NCBI GenBank assembly: GCA_015179045.1
Contig: WHUZ01000054.1
Span: 310,001 to 374,000 of the forward strand
Source of the DNA: Kalaharituber pfeilii
Taxonomy: Eukaryota > Ascomycota > Pezizomycetes > Pezizales > Pezizaceae
Reading direction: 5' to 3'
Length of the DNA stretch: 64,000 nucleotides
Part shown: positions 22,553-34,450 of the stretch, one piece after another
How the letters are laid out: every line of letters begins with the position of its first letter
Numbering within the stretch: position 1 is the stretch's first letter
Notes under the pieces: generated by a model
Databases searched by the model: none
What the model was told of the DNA's origin: nothing
What the model saw: only the letters and a program-made list of their open reading frames with translations
Made by a program: the position numbers and the translations under genes

Positions 22553-22664
22553 GAGGTTGCAGGTACTAGTAGACTAGCAGCGGCACTAAAAATATATATA
22601 GCTATGTAGTAACACTTATCCCGGCTTCTGTCCAGTCAGAAAGTGACTGGACAGAGACATTCCG
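22553..22664 (+). repeat. orphan head repeat, copy 1
   Basis: It runs from a GTACTAGTAGACTAGCAGCGG block through AAATATATATAG to CTTATCCCGGCTTC. It ends in a perfect hairpin GTCCAGTCA, GAAAG, TGACTGGAC and AGAGACATTCCG. The same order recurs at 27753-27850 and, with the hairpin deleted, at 25500-25585 (-). It may be the 5' UTR/promoter of a retroelement. Confidence 0.7.
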
Positions 22665-22933
22665 TATGCTGGGAACGAGAACAACCCTTCCACAATTCAG
22701 TGCTACGCGTTCGAATGTCATACTACCATCAATGAATCTCAAAAACTCTCTGCGGCCTCATTCCATCCTGGCACCTTGCTACCAACTCCTAGACATATGG
22801 GTGACTGTATTGAAGCCTGCGTAAATTTTTCATCCCACACAAATGGGGCCTTGATTGCCTCCCTCTTTTCCTGCCCCAGTCTCTGTCTTGCGCATGTGTC
22901 CCGACGCTCAGCCGGTACTTCAACCATCCAAGT

Positions 22934-22971
22934 GCCCTGCCATGGCGAACAGCCGCATGCGGGGTCACGTG

Positions 22972-23003
<32 letters not shown>
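22934..23003 (+). mobile_element. family 2 tail-only insertion
   Basis: GCCCTGCCATGGCGAACAGC, CGCATGCGGGGTCACGTG and about 32 A. The target duplication AACCATCCAAGT lies at 22922-22933 and 23004-23015. This plus-strand copy gives the sense orientation of family 2. Confidence 0.92.
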
Positions 23004-23007
<4 letters not shown>

Positions 23008-23166
23008 ATCCAAGTACGTACCCGCCCACTTGTGTCTCTTTGTTCATAAACCGCTTCTTCCTCTCACTATTCTCCATCATCGATGAACCTCTAGCATCTG
23101 CAAGAAGTTGCTGACTCTTGCATATGTATACCAAGTTGGAGGAGATCGTGGTGGGACTTCTGGGGA

Positions 23167-23169
<3 letters not shown>

Positions 23170-23200
<31 letters not shown>

Positions 23201-23624
23201 TATATCATTACTCGCAGGCCGCCCTAAGGGCTATTGCGAGGTTTTAGTTACATGAAAACGTAGTGCAAGAAAAATGAGACTAGAAAAACTAAGGGTGAAA
23301 ATCAGGTCCTCGTTCCGTCCTCTCCTAGCATCCTCATCCATCGCTGTAGCGGTCCTCTTCCCCCCTCCCCGGAGGGCGTCTGATGTCCTCCATGCCTCCG
23401 GGCCATCTCCGGCGCCATACTCTGCACTCTTCGAGTAAGTGTTTCGTCGTTTCTTCCGCCTCTCCGCACCAGCGGCAACTCGGGTCAGGCTCCTCCCCTA
23501 TCCGGTGCCTCCACGCTCGCAGCCCTTTCCCCCCCAATAGGCCTGCCAGTCTTGCCACCTGGTGGCCGAGCCTTTGTAGGGGCCGATACGCTAGTCTTAG
23601 TCTATCTCTCTCTCTCGCTCTCTC
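23170..23624 (-). mobile_element. 5'-truncated Tad-like LINE, zinc knuckle to tail
   Basis: The target duplication TCTGGGGAGGA lies at 23159-23169 and 23625-23635. On the minus strand it encodes LRLAYRPLQRLG, GLRAWRHRIGEE and CRWCGEAEETTKHLLEEC, matching the ORF2 C-terminus of the 16207 copy. A spacer, the 3' hairpin (CTCGC/GCGAG type) and about 28 A follow. Confidence 0.92.
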
Positions 23625-23639
23625 TCTGGGGAGGAGTAG

Positions 23640-24452
23640 CTTCCGACGTGTTATCAGTAAAAAGATCATTATGATTAACGACATCATTCCAAAAAGACAT
23701 GCTGCCATATATATCCTTAGGGCCGTCCTCTGAGCTGCGTTTGATAAGACCATGTTGATCGGGAGCCATTGGTCACTAGGTTTCCCAGTCTGGACCACCT
23801 CCCAGATCATCACGACCAGTGTAGGACCCATTATAACCATGATTTGGTTACAAAAGTTACAGATGCTAACGAAGGCGAGAACAGATGCATCTCTCTACAG
23901 GAACTGAAAAATGACACTAATGGCGCTTGAGACAGGAACTCGTCCATCCAGCCCCTAAGACCGAGCCTGTCTTCGGGCAGAGCCATATAGTACGGTTGCA
24001 TGATACGCAAATCTCGCTCTTGCAGCTCATAAAATGAGATACAGACCGTTCAGCCGAAGGTTAGAAGTCCCTTCAAGGCTTCGGGATGCCATTGTGGAAG
24101 GACCGTAACTGCATACCGGACGAGAATGGTGGGCACCACTAGCATCAAGGTGATCATGACAACGAGTAACCCATGTAAGGAGATCGGGTGGGCCTCATTA
24201 CGAGAGTATCTGAAAGTCTCGAGTAACGGTGGTGGGGCTGCAAGCTCAGGTGTTTGATCAGTCGTGGGTACCATTTGATAGGCTACTTTGGAGATATCCT
24301 CTCGGTTAACCAGGTACATGAGCCGGAATCTATATGGGCGCAGGTGGGCGTCTATGTAGAACTGGCGAGAATACGATGGAACGCAGCCTAGCAACTTCAG
24401 CATCTTAGGACTGTCACATATTCGTGATGCCAATGCTGCAATTCCGACGGGG

Positions 24453-24497
<45 letters not shown>

Positions 24498-25191
24498 TTC
24501 ATTACTCGCTTACCGCCCCAACGGGGTCATTTTGATAAGGCCAGATCTCCGACGGTAGCAAATGTTGCTCCTAGGGCCGCTACCAAAGCATTTACTCCCA
24601 CCACGCCCACGACTGCCGCAGAATTTATGTCTTTGACTACACCTCTAATTCCGCTTTCTGCCGCGCTCACATTGTCATCTAATACCCAATCAACCCTCCA
24701 CAGGCTGCTCTGGACCGACGGTAGGATAGACAGGGTGCAAATAGTAATTGTTGAGGATTACTACAGCCCAGTGTCCACGTTTCGCAGCCCTTAATGGTAG
24801 TAGGAATAACGAGCATGAATTGTAATTCCTACTAACTGAATCTGCCGCCAGCGCCCCATTTGGGTCGAAAGATAGAACGGGCTCCAGGCGGCGGGCGGCC
24901 ACGTCCACAGTTGACCAGAGCAGGCCGGTAATGATAGCAGAGGCAGTCGGCAGAAAGTGCCACGCGAGGAAAGCGCCTGTGTTTGCCTTGTGAAAGGTGA
25001 AGAGGTCGCTCTTGAGGACAGATTCCGACCAATGAAGCTTCTCGCCATCCCAGGCGTTGCGGAATCGAGCCCAGATGACAAATAAAGGCGGTAATTTGCA
25101 AGATGTGCAAAGTTATCAGAAAGGTGAGAAAGGCGTAGTGGAAATGCCACGGACGCCATGATGGAACAGGCTTTATGGGTCTAGCTCCCAT
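23640..25191 (-). pseudogene. DUF3433-type membrane protein pseudogene
   Basis: Minus-strand pieces follow fungal DUF3433 proteins: KPVPSWRPWHFHYAFLTFL (from ATG 25191), AFLAWHFLPTASAIITGLLW, STVDVAARRLEPVLSFDPNG, RAAKRGHWAVV, SSLWRVDWVLDDNVSAAES and DPVGIAALASRICDSPKM. The frame must change near 25090 and near 24745, and again at the junction now holding a LINE tail (24455-24520). A distal piece with a hydrophobic helix ends near 23640, next to a LINE insertion. The family is a repeat of hydrophobic segments of unknown function at membranes. Several breaks make function unlikely. Confidence 0.7.
24455..24520 (-). mobile_element. family 1 half-hairpin insertion
   Basis: About 42 T are followed by ATTTCATTACTCGCTTACCG and CCCC. 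Only the 3' half of the hairpin is present (about 24 nt of element). The target duplication ACGGGGTC lies at 24447-24454 and 24521-24528. It splits the DUF3433 pseudogene. Confidence 0.82.
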
Positions 25192-25261
25192 TCTTCGATT
25201 TCGACCTCATTCACATGCGGACTGACTGGTTAGGAGACAAATGGGCGCTTGTAAGCGTAGA

Positions 25262-25585
25262 ATTATTATTTTATTTTATTATTATTATTATTATTATTAT
25301 TTTAATATCATTAATCGTCCCCTGTAAAAACACACAACGATACTATGACTTCGGTGATGTGGAGGAAACACAAAGCGAAAGCCCAATCCCCCAAGAGAAC
25401 AATCAAGCACGAATACCCAAATATCCCCCCAGAAAATCAAGCAGTCATATCCATCTCCTCCACATCCCTCCCCTTCCCCTTTCTGTCCACCTTTGTCATT
25501 CTGTCCCAGTCAGAAGCCGGGATCAGTGGCACTAACTATATATATTTAAAGCGACCGCTAATCGACTAGTACGTACAACCGATAC
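25262..25585 (-). mobile_element. short composite element with head repeat and LINE tail
   Basis: Read on the minus strand it starts with TTGTACGTACTAGTCGATTA, GCGGTCGC, AAATATATATAG and ATCCCGGCTTC (the orphan head repeat). It continues for about 200 bp, including a short frame beginning MTKVDRKGKGRDVEEMDM, and ends in GACGATTAATGATAT followed by a TAA-type repeat instead of poly(A). Both termini in one small copy suggest the head belongs to the same LINE. No target duplication was seen. Confidence 0.55.
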
Positions 25586-25600
25586 CCGCATCCCATGGCT

Positions 25601-26537
25601 ACATCGATCCACTTATTCCAACCTCCCATTGTGGTGGTAACCACAGTACTGATGGAAAGAATAAGGCTAAACGCGGGCCGGAATGCCACTCATGGGTAGG
25701 AGTATATGGTGATGCGTATATATGCTAAGGAAGCGAGTTACTTTTAAGAAGCGAGATATGGATGTATAGGTTTGGTTGGAAGGTGAAGGTGGTCTATAAA
25801 TTGATCTAGATAGGACTGTATAGGCCGACAAGCAAGCAGGGACAGACATGGATATGCAGATATAGACAGACAGACAGCAAGACATGCACAGACAAGACAA
25901 TTGAGTAGTCTTCTTTTATGATCCTTTCCTTGACATTTGACCATTGAGACTGCCCTTGAGACTTCGTTCCGTCAGCTCTAGACACTGGTACCCTGTGCGA
26001 GACAGTGGATGCTGTTGACCCTTCAATACACTGTGTGAGTGCAGTTGTCTGTGTCATCGTACTCTGGGCATCTCTTGAATGTTTAGCCAACTCCGGCACT
26101 TCAGCCACCTTCCTATGTGAGTGCAGAATAATAACATTCCTGAGTGTGATTGCCAGCAACATCATTGCGCTGTTGAAAGCCTAATATTTAGCTAACTCCA
26201 CTTCAGCTACCTCAGTGCCGAATGCCCATGAGCAGAGGTACAGCAATACCTTCAGGTTTTGGACTACATGAGGTCAGTAAGTCAGGTGCTATTCGAACTG
26301 TGTCTAGAAGCTTGGTTCTGGAGAAGGTAAAATAGTGCTTGGAAAAACTAGGAGTTTCAAGTTATTTTGCAGTTCTTGCACTGTATGTAAGCAGGTTGCG
26401 CAGTGAAATAGCTCTTGAGATTGCATGTTGTCTAACCAAAGCTATTCCGGCCTTGAATGTCAGGCAGAAGGCTGGATGTCACGAGCGGTGCAGATAAATG
26501 AGGCCTTGGTGGTATCAAGCTTCATATTCCATTGTTA
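25601..26537. other. intergenic, no gene recognised
   Basis: Only short frames without family resemblance. A CAGACAGACAG-type short repeat lies near 25866. Confidence 0.4.
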
Positions 26538-26875
26538 TTTTTTTTTTCTTAATATATCATTAATCGCGTGCCGCCCTATGGGCAATAGCGAATATTAGGT
26601 ACATAAGAGATAAATGGAAACATACCAGGTGCATTTCGGTCTGCCCACTTCCCCGGTCCCGTCCTTAAAATTCTATCCACCCCATCAGTGCCGCCAGCAG
26701 GTCCCCTTCCCCTTCACCCGCCTCCGGTGGGCGTAGTATCGCCCCCATTCTGCCCGGCCATCTCCTTCTCCACTCCTGACACTTGTCCCAGATGTGCGTC
26801 GTCGTCTCCTCCTATTCCGGGCCGTCCGTCTTGCCTATCTTGTAGCCCACGACCGCAGTCCTTTGCCTCCCATAG
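26538..26875 (-). mobile_element. 5'-truncated Tad-like LINE fragment
   Basis: The target duplication TCCATTGTTA lies at 26528-26537 and 26876-26885. The minus strand holds the end of the ORF2 knuckle region (CQEWRRRWPG-like), a spacer and the 3' hairpin with AATATATT and an A-rich end. Confidence 0.85.
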
Positions 26876-26885
26876 TCCATTGTTA

Positions 26886-29800
26886 ATGAGAGTCCCATGC
26901 TGACCTGTCAAGATGCCAGTGAGGATGAATTAGCAATTATGGTATTGACTTTTTCAAGAAGATAAATCATATGTAGAAAATGGTAACAAGGAATAACAAA
27001 TTGGAGACTAATTGAGCATATGGTACATACAACGTTTCCCATATCTCTGGTGGAATCAGAAGTTTCATATGTAGGAGACTATGCAGCTTGCCATTCATGC
27101 TTTAGCATTTTGATACAATACAGTGTAACCTGCCCTCATGAGCTCACAGGCATGTAGGAGAGATGCGGAAATTGTTGTTTTTGCGCTTGGTGTGAGGTGC
27201 ACGTGAGGCAATATGATGTGAGCAATAGTTGGAGATGAGGCAGTGTGAGAGGCAGCATTCAAAGCCTCTCAATACGATTTCTGTCACGGTCTACCCGCGA
27301 AGGGGATATCCACCCACATTGACCTGTAAAGCTGCTAGTGACGATTCGGCCTGATCAACTGATAGCTACAGCCTGGCAATAAAACATTGGTTGGGCACGG
27401 ATGTGTATCGCAAGGAACGCCGAGCGGTAAGACAGTGCCTCGGGCACGGGCCGGAGATTCCGGAGGAACAGCCACACCTCGGAGAAACAGTCAGGGCCGG
27501 AGTTATGGAGATAGCTATAGCTGCGGAGTTACGTGAACTGCTGAAGCTGCTGGAGGTCTGTTAAGGTAGCATAGATAGCAATCACAATATACAGTAGGCA
27601 CGCAAGGTTGGCTATAAGAAGGGCCAGCAAGAGCTGCCCTCTTGAAGGTCAAGCACCAAGCGTTGTCCTAAATTACACCCTCTTATTTACTACATCATCG
27701 TAGAAACCGTAACAATTTCTAGATTTCAATTTATCCCTGCACTCCAGGCATGGGTTGTACGTACTAGTAGATTAGCGGTCGCTTGTATCGTTTAGCGACA
27801 CTTACCCCGGCTTCCGTCCAGTCAGAAAGTGACTGGACAGAGACATTCCGGCTTCTCTATGATATGTATATGGGTAGCTGGAGTTAAGATTGGTCCATAT
27901 GTAAGTATTGAACAATGTTACCACGGGTGTCTTGCACCTGCCAACTGAGCCTACAGCCGAGACTAACCTACGGCCACAATTTGCCTCCATTTTCAATTGG
28001 GACAAATGGCGATTCTTATCCAGGATTTCATCGCGCGATATTTTTGAGCGCTTTTCTGATCATGAGTATAACTACTTCGACTTTGAATCGTTTCTTTGTT
28101 CGCTATGCAAAGTGTGCTTTCACATGAGCTGTGAGCCTTAGAGCGGGCAGTCAATCCGATAGTTTGAGTTACACAAGCTACTTACTGTTTCCTACGCCTG
28201 GCACCCGGTTCGAGACTGCCAAGACCCTGGCTAGCTGGGCTAATTTCGGACCACCAAGATTACGTATAATGTTGGACTACCGGTGAACAATGAAGGCGGT
28301 TTCCCACATACAATATCTAACTGCGCTGGGATTTATGTATACGCAACATAGCCCTTGCGAATGATTATCCTTGGGCGCCGAGACCAGCAAATGATAAATA
28401 GACTTTGCATTATGAATGCTATTTGCCATTTGAAGGCAAGTTATCGCCGATATGATACAGGTTACTCTGTGATCAGTTTCAAGGCAGCAATCAATTCGGG
28501 TGAGCATCACAATTTTATCAATTGGCATGCCCGTATCGTCAATGCACTCAGTAGCTATGTAAGCAAGCGGTGTTCTCATAAGCTATCGCCAAGGGCTGCG
28601 GGTGGCGCAACGATTAGATTCGGACCCGCAAGGATGAAGTAGGGGGTGACTTATGATAGGCTGGAATACGTAACCGCGCTTTCAAGGTGCATGTCGTAGT
28701 TTCCGTCGATCCTGGCACTAAGTGAGAACAATATTAAGGTGAAGACTGCCAGAAGAATTAACATGATCCATGCTAGAATTTGGTAAGATGCACTAACTGG
28801 CTGGCGCAATTGTAAGTGCAAGTATTATCATGATGATCACTTTCCAAGCTCCATTCGCACCGCTATACGTTTCACGTTGCGGCCGCAATGCGATATGCAT
28901 GGAATGTCGGCCTAGCAATTTATGCTTTGAAAGTGATAGGACTAAGCTCGTTCCCATCCTGAATCCAGTCTGCGAGAATACAACGAGTGCTAGTACTTTT
29001 TGTAAGGTAAGTACGGCCATCAGCCATATTCACCCCAGCGCCTGAGAAGACTGCTAGTATTACTCCTTAAGCTGCTGCTTATATATACCCGACTGCAAGG
29101 TTGCAAGGTATACTCAAACGCAGTACGATAAAGTAGCCCCAGCGCCTTTCTGGAACTCTTACGGGCTTTATTGATCCGTTTGCGCACTCCTGCTCTCCCC
29201 ACATGTGACCTCTTCGCCGCACAATCCCATTGGTATATTTGCAAACGTGAGTATGCAATCGATCACTAGCTCTGTGCTCTGTGTATCCCGCGATCGGCCC
29301 CCGCTAGCCGCAAGATCCTTGGCCAACGTATACGTCGGTCGGATTAGCATAGGCATTAACACCACAACGATGGAGCCGCCCGGCACGCGTAGGTGCCGGT
29401 AGGCCCATGCACCCCTGTTTCTTGACGTCGTCCTCACCGCATCGGCAGTACGATATTCATTGCAGTGCGGTGCATGCCGGATTGGCAAGGCAAGGCAAGA
29501 CAAGGCAAGGTGAGCAAACTCCGCCGTCTTTATGAGTTGCTTGGCCGTCTGTGTTGTCGCACCGTTGATATAAGGAGGGCTCCAGCCGTTGTGCACGCCG
29601 GCGCAGAGTTACGAGACTAGGGGCAGATCCGGACAGGGGCTACCACGCTGCTTTCAATGTCATGATATCTACCGCTTTCAGAGCGTAATCAAGGCCACGA
29701 GAACCTCCAATTCCCACAGTTGTAGCTTGCGCCGGCCCCGAGTCTTTCTGTATAACTTACTTTAATTTCACCGCGTCTACCGAACGACTCTGCAATTTTT

Positions 29801-30109
29801 TTGTTCTAAAAAATCCGTTCCCTTCTTACTCGTTTTGCCAGATACTTATCCATAGAGCTATAGCCTTGCAAGACTGATGGTGAGCCTGCATTCTCGGCTG
29901 TACATCGCATTTCCACTCTGACATTGCGATAGAGGCTCGATACTGGCCGCTTCCGGCGGCCCACACTCCCCTTTCCTAGCACATCGTCATGTCCCTCACC
30001 AAAATCAATTCCGGGGTACATCAAACAAGGGGTATTATTTGTTGCACAAGCAACACTTCTGCTGTTTGCAGGAGGAATAACGACCATCAAGCGGATAGTG
30101 ACTAGGACA
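26886..30109. other. intergenic, repeat-derived
   Basis: No gene could be supported. It contains the second head repeat (27753-27850) and several frames of 60-140 codons without recognisable motifs, plus a CAAGG-rich short repeat near 29480-29510. Confidence 0.4.
27753..27850 (+). repeat. orphan head repeat, copy 2
   Basis: GTTGTACGTACTAGTAGATT, AGCGGTCGC, CACTTACCCCGGCTTC, then the same perfect hairpin GTCCAGTCA/TGACTGGAC and AGAGACATTCCG. After ACATTCCG its sequence diverges completely from copy 1, marking the end of the shared unit. Confidence 0.75.
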
Positions 30110-31662
30110 ATGATGGGCTTTGTCAACGCTTGGGCACACTATCCTTTTGTGTCGCTGGCTATATTTGCACAGCTCTTGCTGGCGTTCCTGATAATAGAAT
30201 TCCAGCTGGCAATACCCCAAGTGCTCCCTGTATGACAGTTCACTCCCTTCCACCCCTCTCCCTTGTCCTGTCCAATTCTCTAGCTAACGTACATCCTACA
30301 ACTCCCAATAGCAAATTTATGAGTATGTACCTGCATCACTTTCTATATTGAAAGGCAACCTTCCTGGGGGCACTCCCAGTGTTCCCTCCTCAAGCCATCT
30401 CACCCAGGTAGCTACCGAAAACCGAAAACCGAAACTTCACTTGCTCCTTCCCGCGCATAATTCTAACCATGATCTTTGTGGCTGTCTGCGGACCCATCTC
30501 ATCAACGGCTTTGAGCCACTTCTCGTCAATTTTGGCCATGATGCCGGCGGTGACAGAGCAAACAAATACTACAAGCTCGAAGGAGTCTACAATTTCCTGA
30601 AAAACGCAACGGCGAATAATATACAGCCTGGTGATGTCATTGCCATTATGGACGGATTCGACGTGTGGTCTCAGCAACCTGCACATGTGTTGCTCGATAG
30701 ATTCCTTGCGTCGGATAAGCGCATTGTGCTTGGGGTTGACAAGAACTGTTTTCCAAATGATCCAGCAGGGCCCGTATGTAATGACATTCCACATTCACCA
30801 TTACCGTCCGATATATTCGGCCCTGGTACGGACAAGGATAAGGTCAATGGATCCCGTAACAAGACCCGTCCTCGCTGGGTGAATTCGGGCACCGTAATCG
30901 GCTACTACGAGGATCTTCTGCGCTTGTACGAGAGCATGACTGATTTCCACGATCCCTCAGACGATCATAAAAGCGACCAGCGTGTGTTTGCGGTACACTA
31001 TTACTGGGGTAATTTCTCTCTGAGTTTAGATTTCATGGCAGAAATGGTGGTCAGCGTTGCATTTTCGACTGCAGAATTGAAGTTTATGGATGCGGAAAAG
31101 TATGCTGAGACGGTGGGTATTGAGCCATGGGTCATGCCTGATGCACTAGCGGCCGACTTGCCCGAGGACCTGCACGAGTTCTATCCACACCCGAAGACGG
31201 TGATCCCGAGAATCCCTATTGTGCGATATTCACCGACTGATACAGTACCGGTGATGTTGCATTTTCCGGGAGTGGCAAAGAGACTGATGAATTCGTGGAA
31301 TGCAAAGATGTGGTGGGCCAAGGCGATGCGGAATTCAACGGAAATATTTACCCAGGTCGTGATGGATAAAGAGGTGAAGATTGTGGAAAGTGGGGAGGTG
31401 GTGACATTTCGTACGGTAAGTTGACGTATCTCCGATTAGGCTGGGATTATATAAATTTGCGTTCACTAATACCCTACATTTCGTTTAGCTCTGCGGGAAA
31501 TTTATGAGCAAATTCACCTATCGTGGAGCCCAGTGTGATGAAGGCAGGTGCACATAATTAAATATACTGGCGAAAAATCCGGACTTTTGCATGCGTTTTA
31601 TAGAATCTATGCAATCACTCATCCTTTATCTTCGCAGCCACGCATGGGAATCGGTTCCATGA
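30110..31662 (+). CDS. type II membrane glycosyltransferase (PLOD/procollagen-GT-like)
   Basis: Proposed exons are 30110-30229, 30312-31415, 31489-31547 and 31638-31662; about 435 aa. The first intron has a GTATGA donor, a GCTAAC branch site and a TAG acceptor. Exon 1 encodes a short cytoplasmic end and one membrane span (about residues 11-31, FVSLAIFAQLLLAFLIIEF-like). Exon 2 holds the catalytic domain: LHLLLPAHNSN near its start, GGDRANKYYKLEGVYNFL, the acidic metal-binding type motif IMDGFDVW, and GVDKNCFP, WVNSGTVIGYYEDLL and KSDQRVF, in the order of the lysyl-hydroxylase-associated glycosyltransferase fold. This suggests a Golgi/ER sugar transfer role; donor and acceptor are unknown. If the last GTGCAC donor is not used, exon 3 reads through to a stop at 31555-31557 (430 aa). 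Confidence 0.8.
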
Positions 31663-34450
31663 CCCTGGCCTATATTATGACATTCCACTTTATCATCTCA
31701 TTTCTCATGTTCCGACCGGTAGGTATGGATGCAAAATCTGCAGGAATCCGCAATCATCTCAATCTCTCCAAGGTATACATATAGACATGTTACATATAAG
31801 AAGGTTGATGGATATGTGTTGTTGGGAGTTTTATACCATACTGTTATGTACATGTATTATAATGTCCGTTGGGTTTGGGTTGTAACTGGGCTGCAAGTGG
31901 GTATAGGCCTTTTGGTAGCTATGCATAGTTCAGTTTTACTGTGCATGCCACCAATCAGGGTCATTGATTCTAAAGATATTGTGGAGTTTTAGGGTTTTCT
32001 TAAAGACTTGGACATTTTGGTTACTTACACTTAATATATAATATGGTTTTAATAGTATGTTACTACATAGCCTGATTCTCGGGTAGGGGTACAACAACGT
32101 ACCAATTCCGGCAACGTCTTACTGCCAGCAATGGCAGTGTGCTGCGTAATAATCCTAGTTGATGGAAATTTTTTAGCACATAAATTGTCTGCCAGTCGAA
32201 CTGGAATGTGCGAGGTACCTACGATTTTGTTGTAGTGGAAAGTCTGAGCGACATGACAACAGGAATGCTATTGAACGCTTCTATTCGAACTTTCGATCGG
32301 AGAGATCCTGTTATTACACCGTTTAAATGTTGTTTATATGGGTTATTCTGAACGGGTGTTCCAAAAGTGAGCTGGGCCTGCTCGGCATGCATGCTAGGTG
32401 TAATACTTGCTACACCAGATCGGTGGAGTGCACCACGAAACAGAGTGCATCTAGAAGGGACCACTTACAACCACCACGTTTGAAGACCTTCTACATTACC
32501 AAACCACACCTGATTGAAACCCAAAGGACATTAATATATGAGACTACACTAATATATGTAGTATTTAGTCTGCTCTACAATTATATGTCCTCTACTAAAA
32601 AAAAAAAAAATTAAGGAGTGAGTAGAAGCAGAATGAAATGGAGGTACCTTTGTCCGAAAAATGCAATGTGCCAAGAACGCTAAATCAATGCTAGTACAGG
32701 AGAAACGTACTATATCTAGAAATGATCTATATATTTCTTTGTCTTTGTCACAACCATATCCAAATTAATATCAGAAACAGACTCAGGACTACATGGAATT
32801 GTCAATCGTAATCTTGGAAGTTATATATAAATAGGTCCCGGTATAAAATAAAATGCTTGGCAGAAATACTGTACAATAGGGATGGGCAGCAAAATTAATG
32901 GAAATTGCCTAATTGGGAAGTGGATCGACGATGACAACCTAATTTAATCATGTAAAGTCAAGTTTAGTAAGCGTGTTCAAGGTGATGCAAAGGTGGGGCA
33001 GGACGTATAAGTATTAATGTATCCGGTATAGCAAATATCATTTGTATGGAGACAGGTGGGCAAGTGCCTGGCAATTCCTGTCCGGTCCAGTATTCTTAGT
33101 GCGTCCGGTATGGCAAGAGGGTTTTGTATGGGGACGGAATGTAGTAGCCTGAGAGCATCCAGTATAGCAAGGTTTCCGGTACAGCTATTCACATATACCA
33201 AGGGTTAATTGTATTTAGCGGTTCAGCCGCAAGCTAATGGGAGGCTCGAGAGCAGCCACCAGAACCCTCGAGACCACATGATGGGCTCGCCACAGAAGAG
33301 AGGGCAAGCCACTAGTGGGCGCCACCAAGCCACAGCAGAGTCCCTCTCTAGTTGGTTTCCTGTTTGGGTGATCCCTTTCTGGTAGTCATGGGCAGGCAGC
33401 GAAGGGATGCTCAGTATATAGAAGGGGAGAGGGAGTACCAGCGTCTCCCTCTCCAAGCCGCGTGAGCTGCGAAATCACCCACCCACCGACCCCGTTACCC
33501 CAGCGACTCGGGCCTCCGCGAGGGAGAGACTGGGGGGGTCCTTCGGTTTGCCCCTGCTTAGTCAGCGAAACGACGGACTAAGCATGGGCATTAGGGGCTA
33601 CAAACCCCTTGAGCCGATTTCCGCAACCTAAAGAGCATGGATAGGACGCCTCCTCATTTGTTTTCCTTGTCTTTTCTGTCATGTATTCCACATAGCAATT
33701 CATGTTTGTTCGAATCGAAGTAGCCGAGGACCATTAGTGAAGGTTTAATGGTTGCATATTTCACTATAAATGAGTAGAATTAAGGATTTATTCTATGTAA
33801 TATTATGAATAGACTAAATAATATAGTATTAGTTGATCATCCAAAACTTGAACAGGGGAAAAATCTCAGTGGCATCATGAAAACAGGGGAAAAAAAAGGT
33901 TTTCTCAGCTGAGATCGGGGCCCCGCGCGGGCGCCATGAGAAGGACATAGCTGTTACAGTGCATGCTCATGCGTCACGGGCTTGGGAGGCACGCGATCCA
34001 TTACAAGGCGTCGGGATTAGCTTCTGGAGTGTGCCTATTCCGGATCCGTCAATCCATGTTACTCGCGCCCTATAAAAACTTTCATGTCGCCGGACAATAT
34101 TTTTTAGTCCACCTCAAGCGTCTCAGGACGAACCTGGCGAACTGAAATTCTCTTGCTTCACGAATTTATAGACACGTGCGCTGGCAGGAAGTGTGACTGG
34201 ATCCCGCAGCTGTTCGTTTCACGCTTGGTAGCACCTTGCATCCCAAACCGTGTATACAAGAGAGCGATATATCAGACCTTGCAGCGGAGCACGACTTCCA
34301 GAAGCTTGAGTGGGACAGTTTGCCATTGTGACAAGTGGTGTAGGAAAACGTATATAATTCTCCCAGAAGAAACAAACCACCCTTTCTCCTTCCATTGCTA
34401 ATTGTGTTCGACCAGAGTGCTCACAGAATCCGCAACTTGCTGTGCCCAAC
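31663..34450. other. intergenic, no gene recognised
   Basis: AT-rich, with short frames only. A GC-rich block lies at about 33208-33604. The last 300 bp form the upstream region of the P450. Confidence 0.4.
33208..33604. other. GC-rich block, possible solo LTR
   Basis: A block of about 400 bp differs sharply in composition from its AT-rich surroundings. It starts near TGTATT, ends near CTACA and has a TATA-like AGTATATAGAAGG at 33411. A second copy and a clear target duplication were not found, so the LTR reading is tentative. Confidence 0.25.

Noticed and set aside
22620..22664. Hairpin near the end of the head repeat as a Helitron 3' terminus
   Set aside because: No CTRR-type end follows at the right distance, and the third copy links the unit to a LINE tail instead.
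33208..33604. LTR retrotransposon
   Set aside because: No second LTR, primer-binding site or gag/pol coding was found; left as a low-confidence block.
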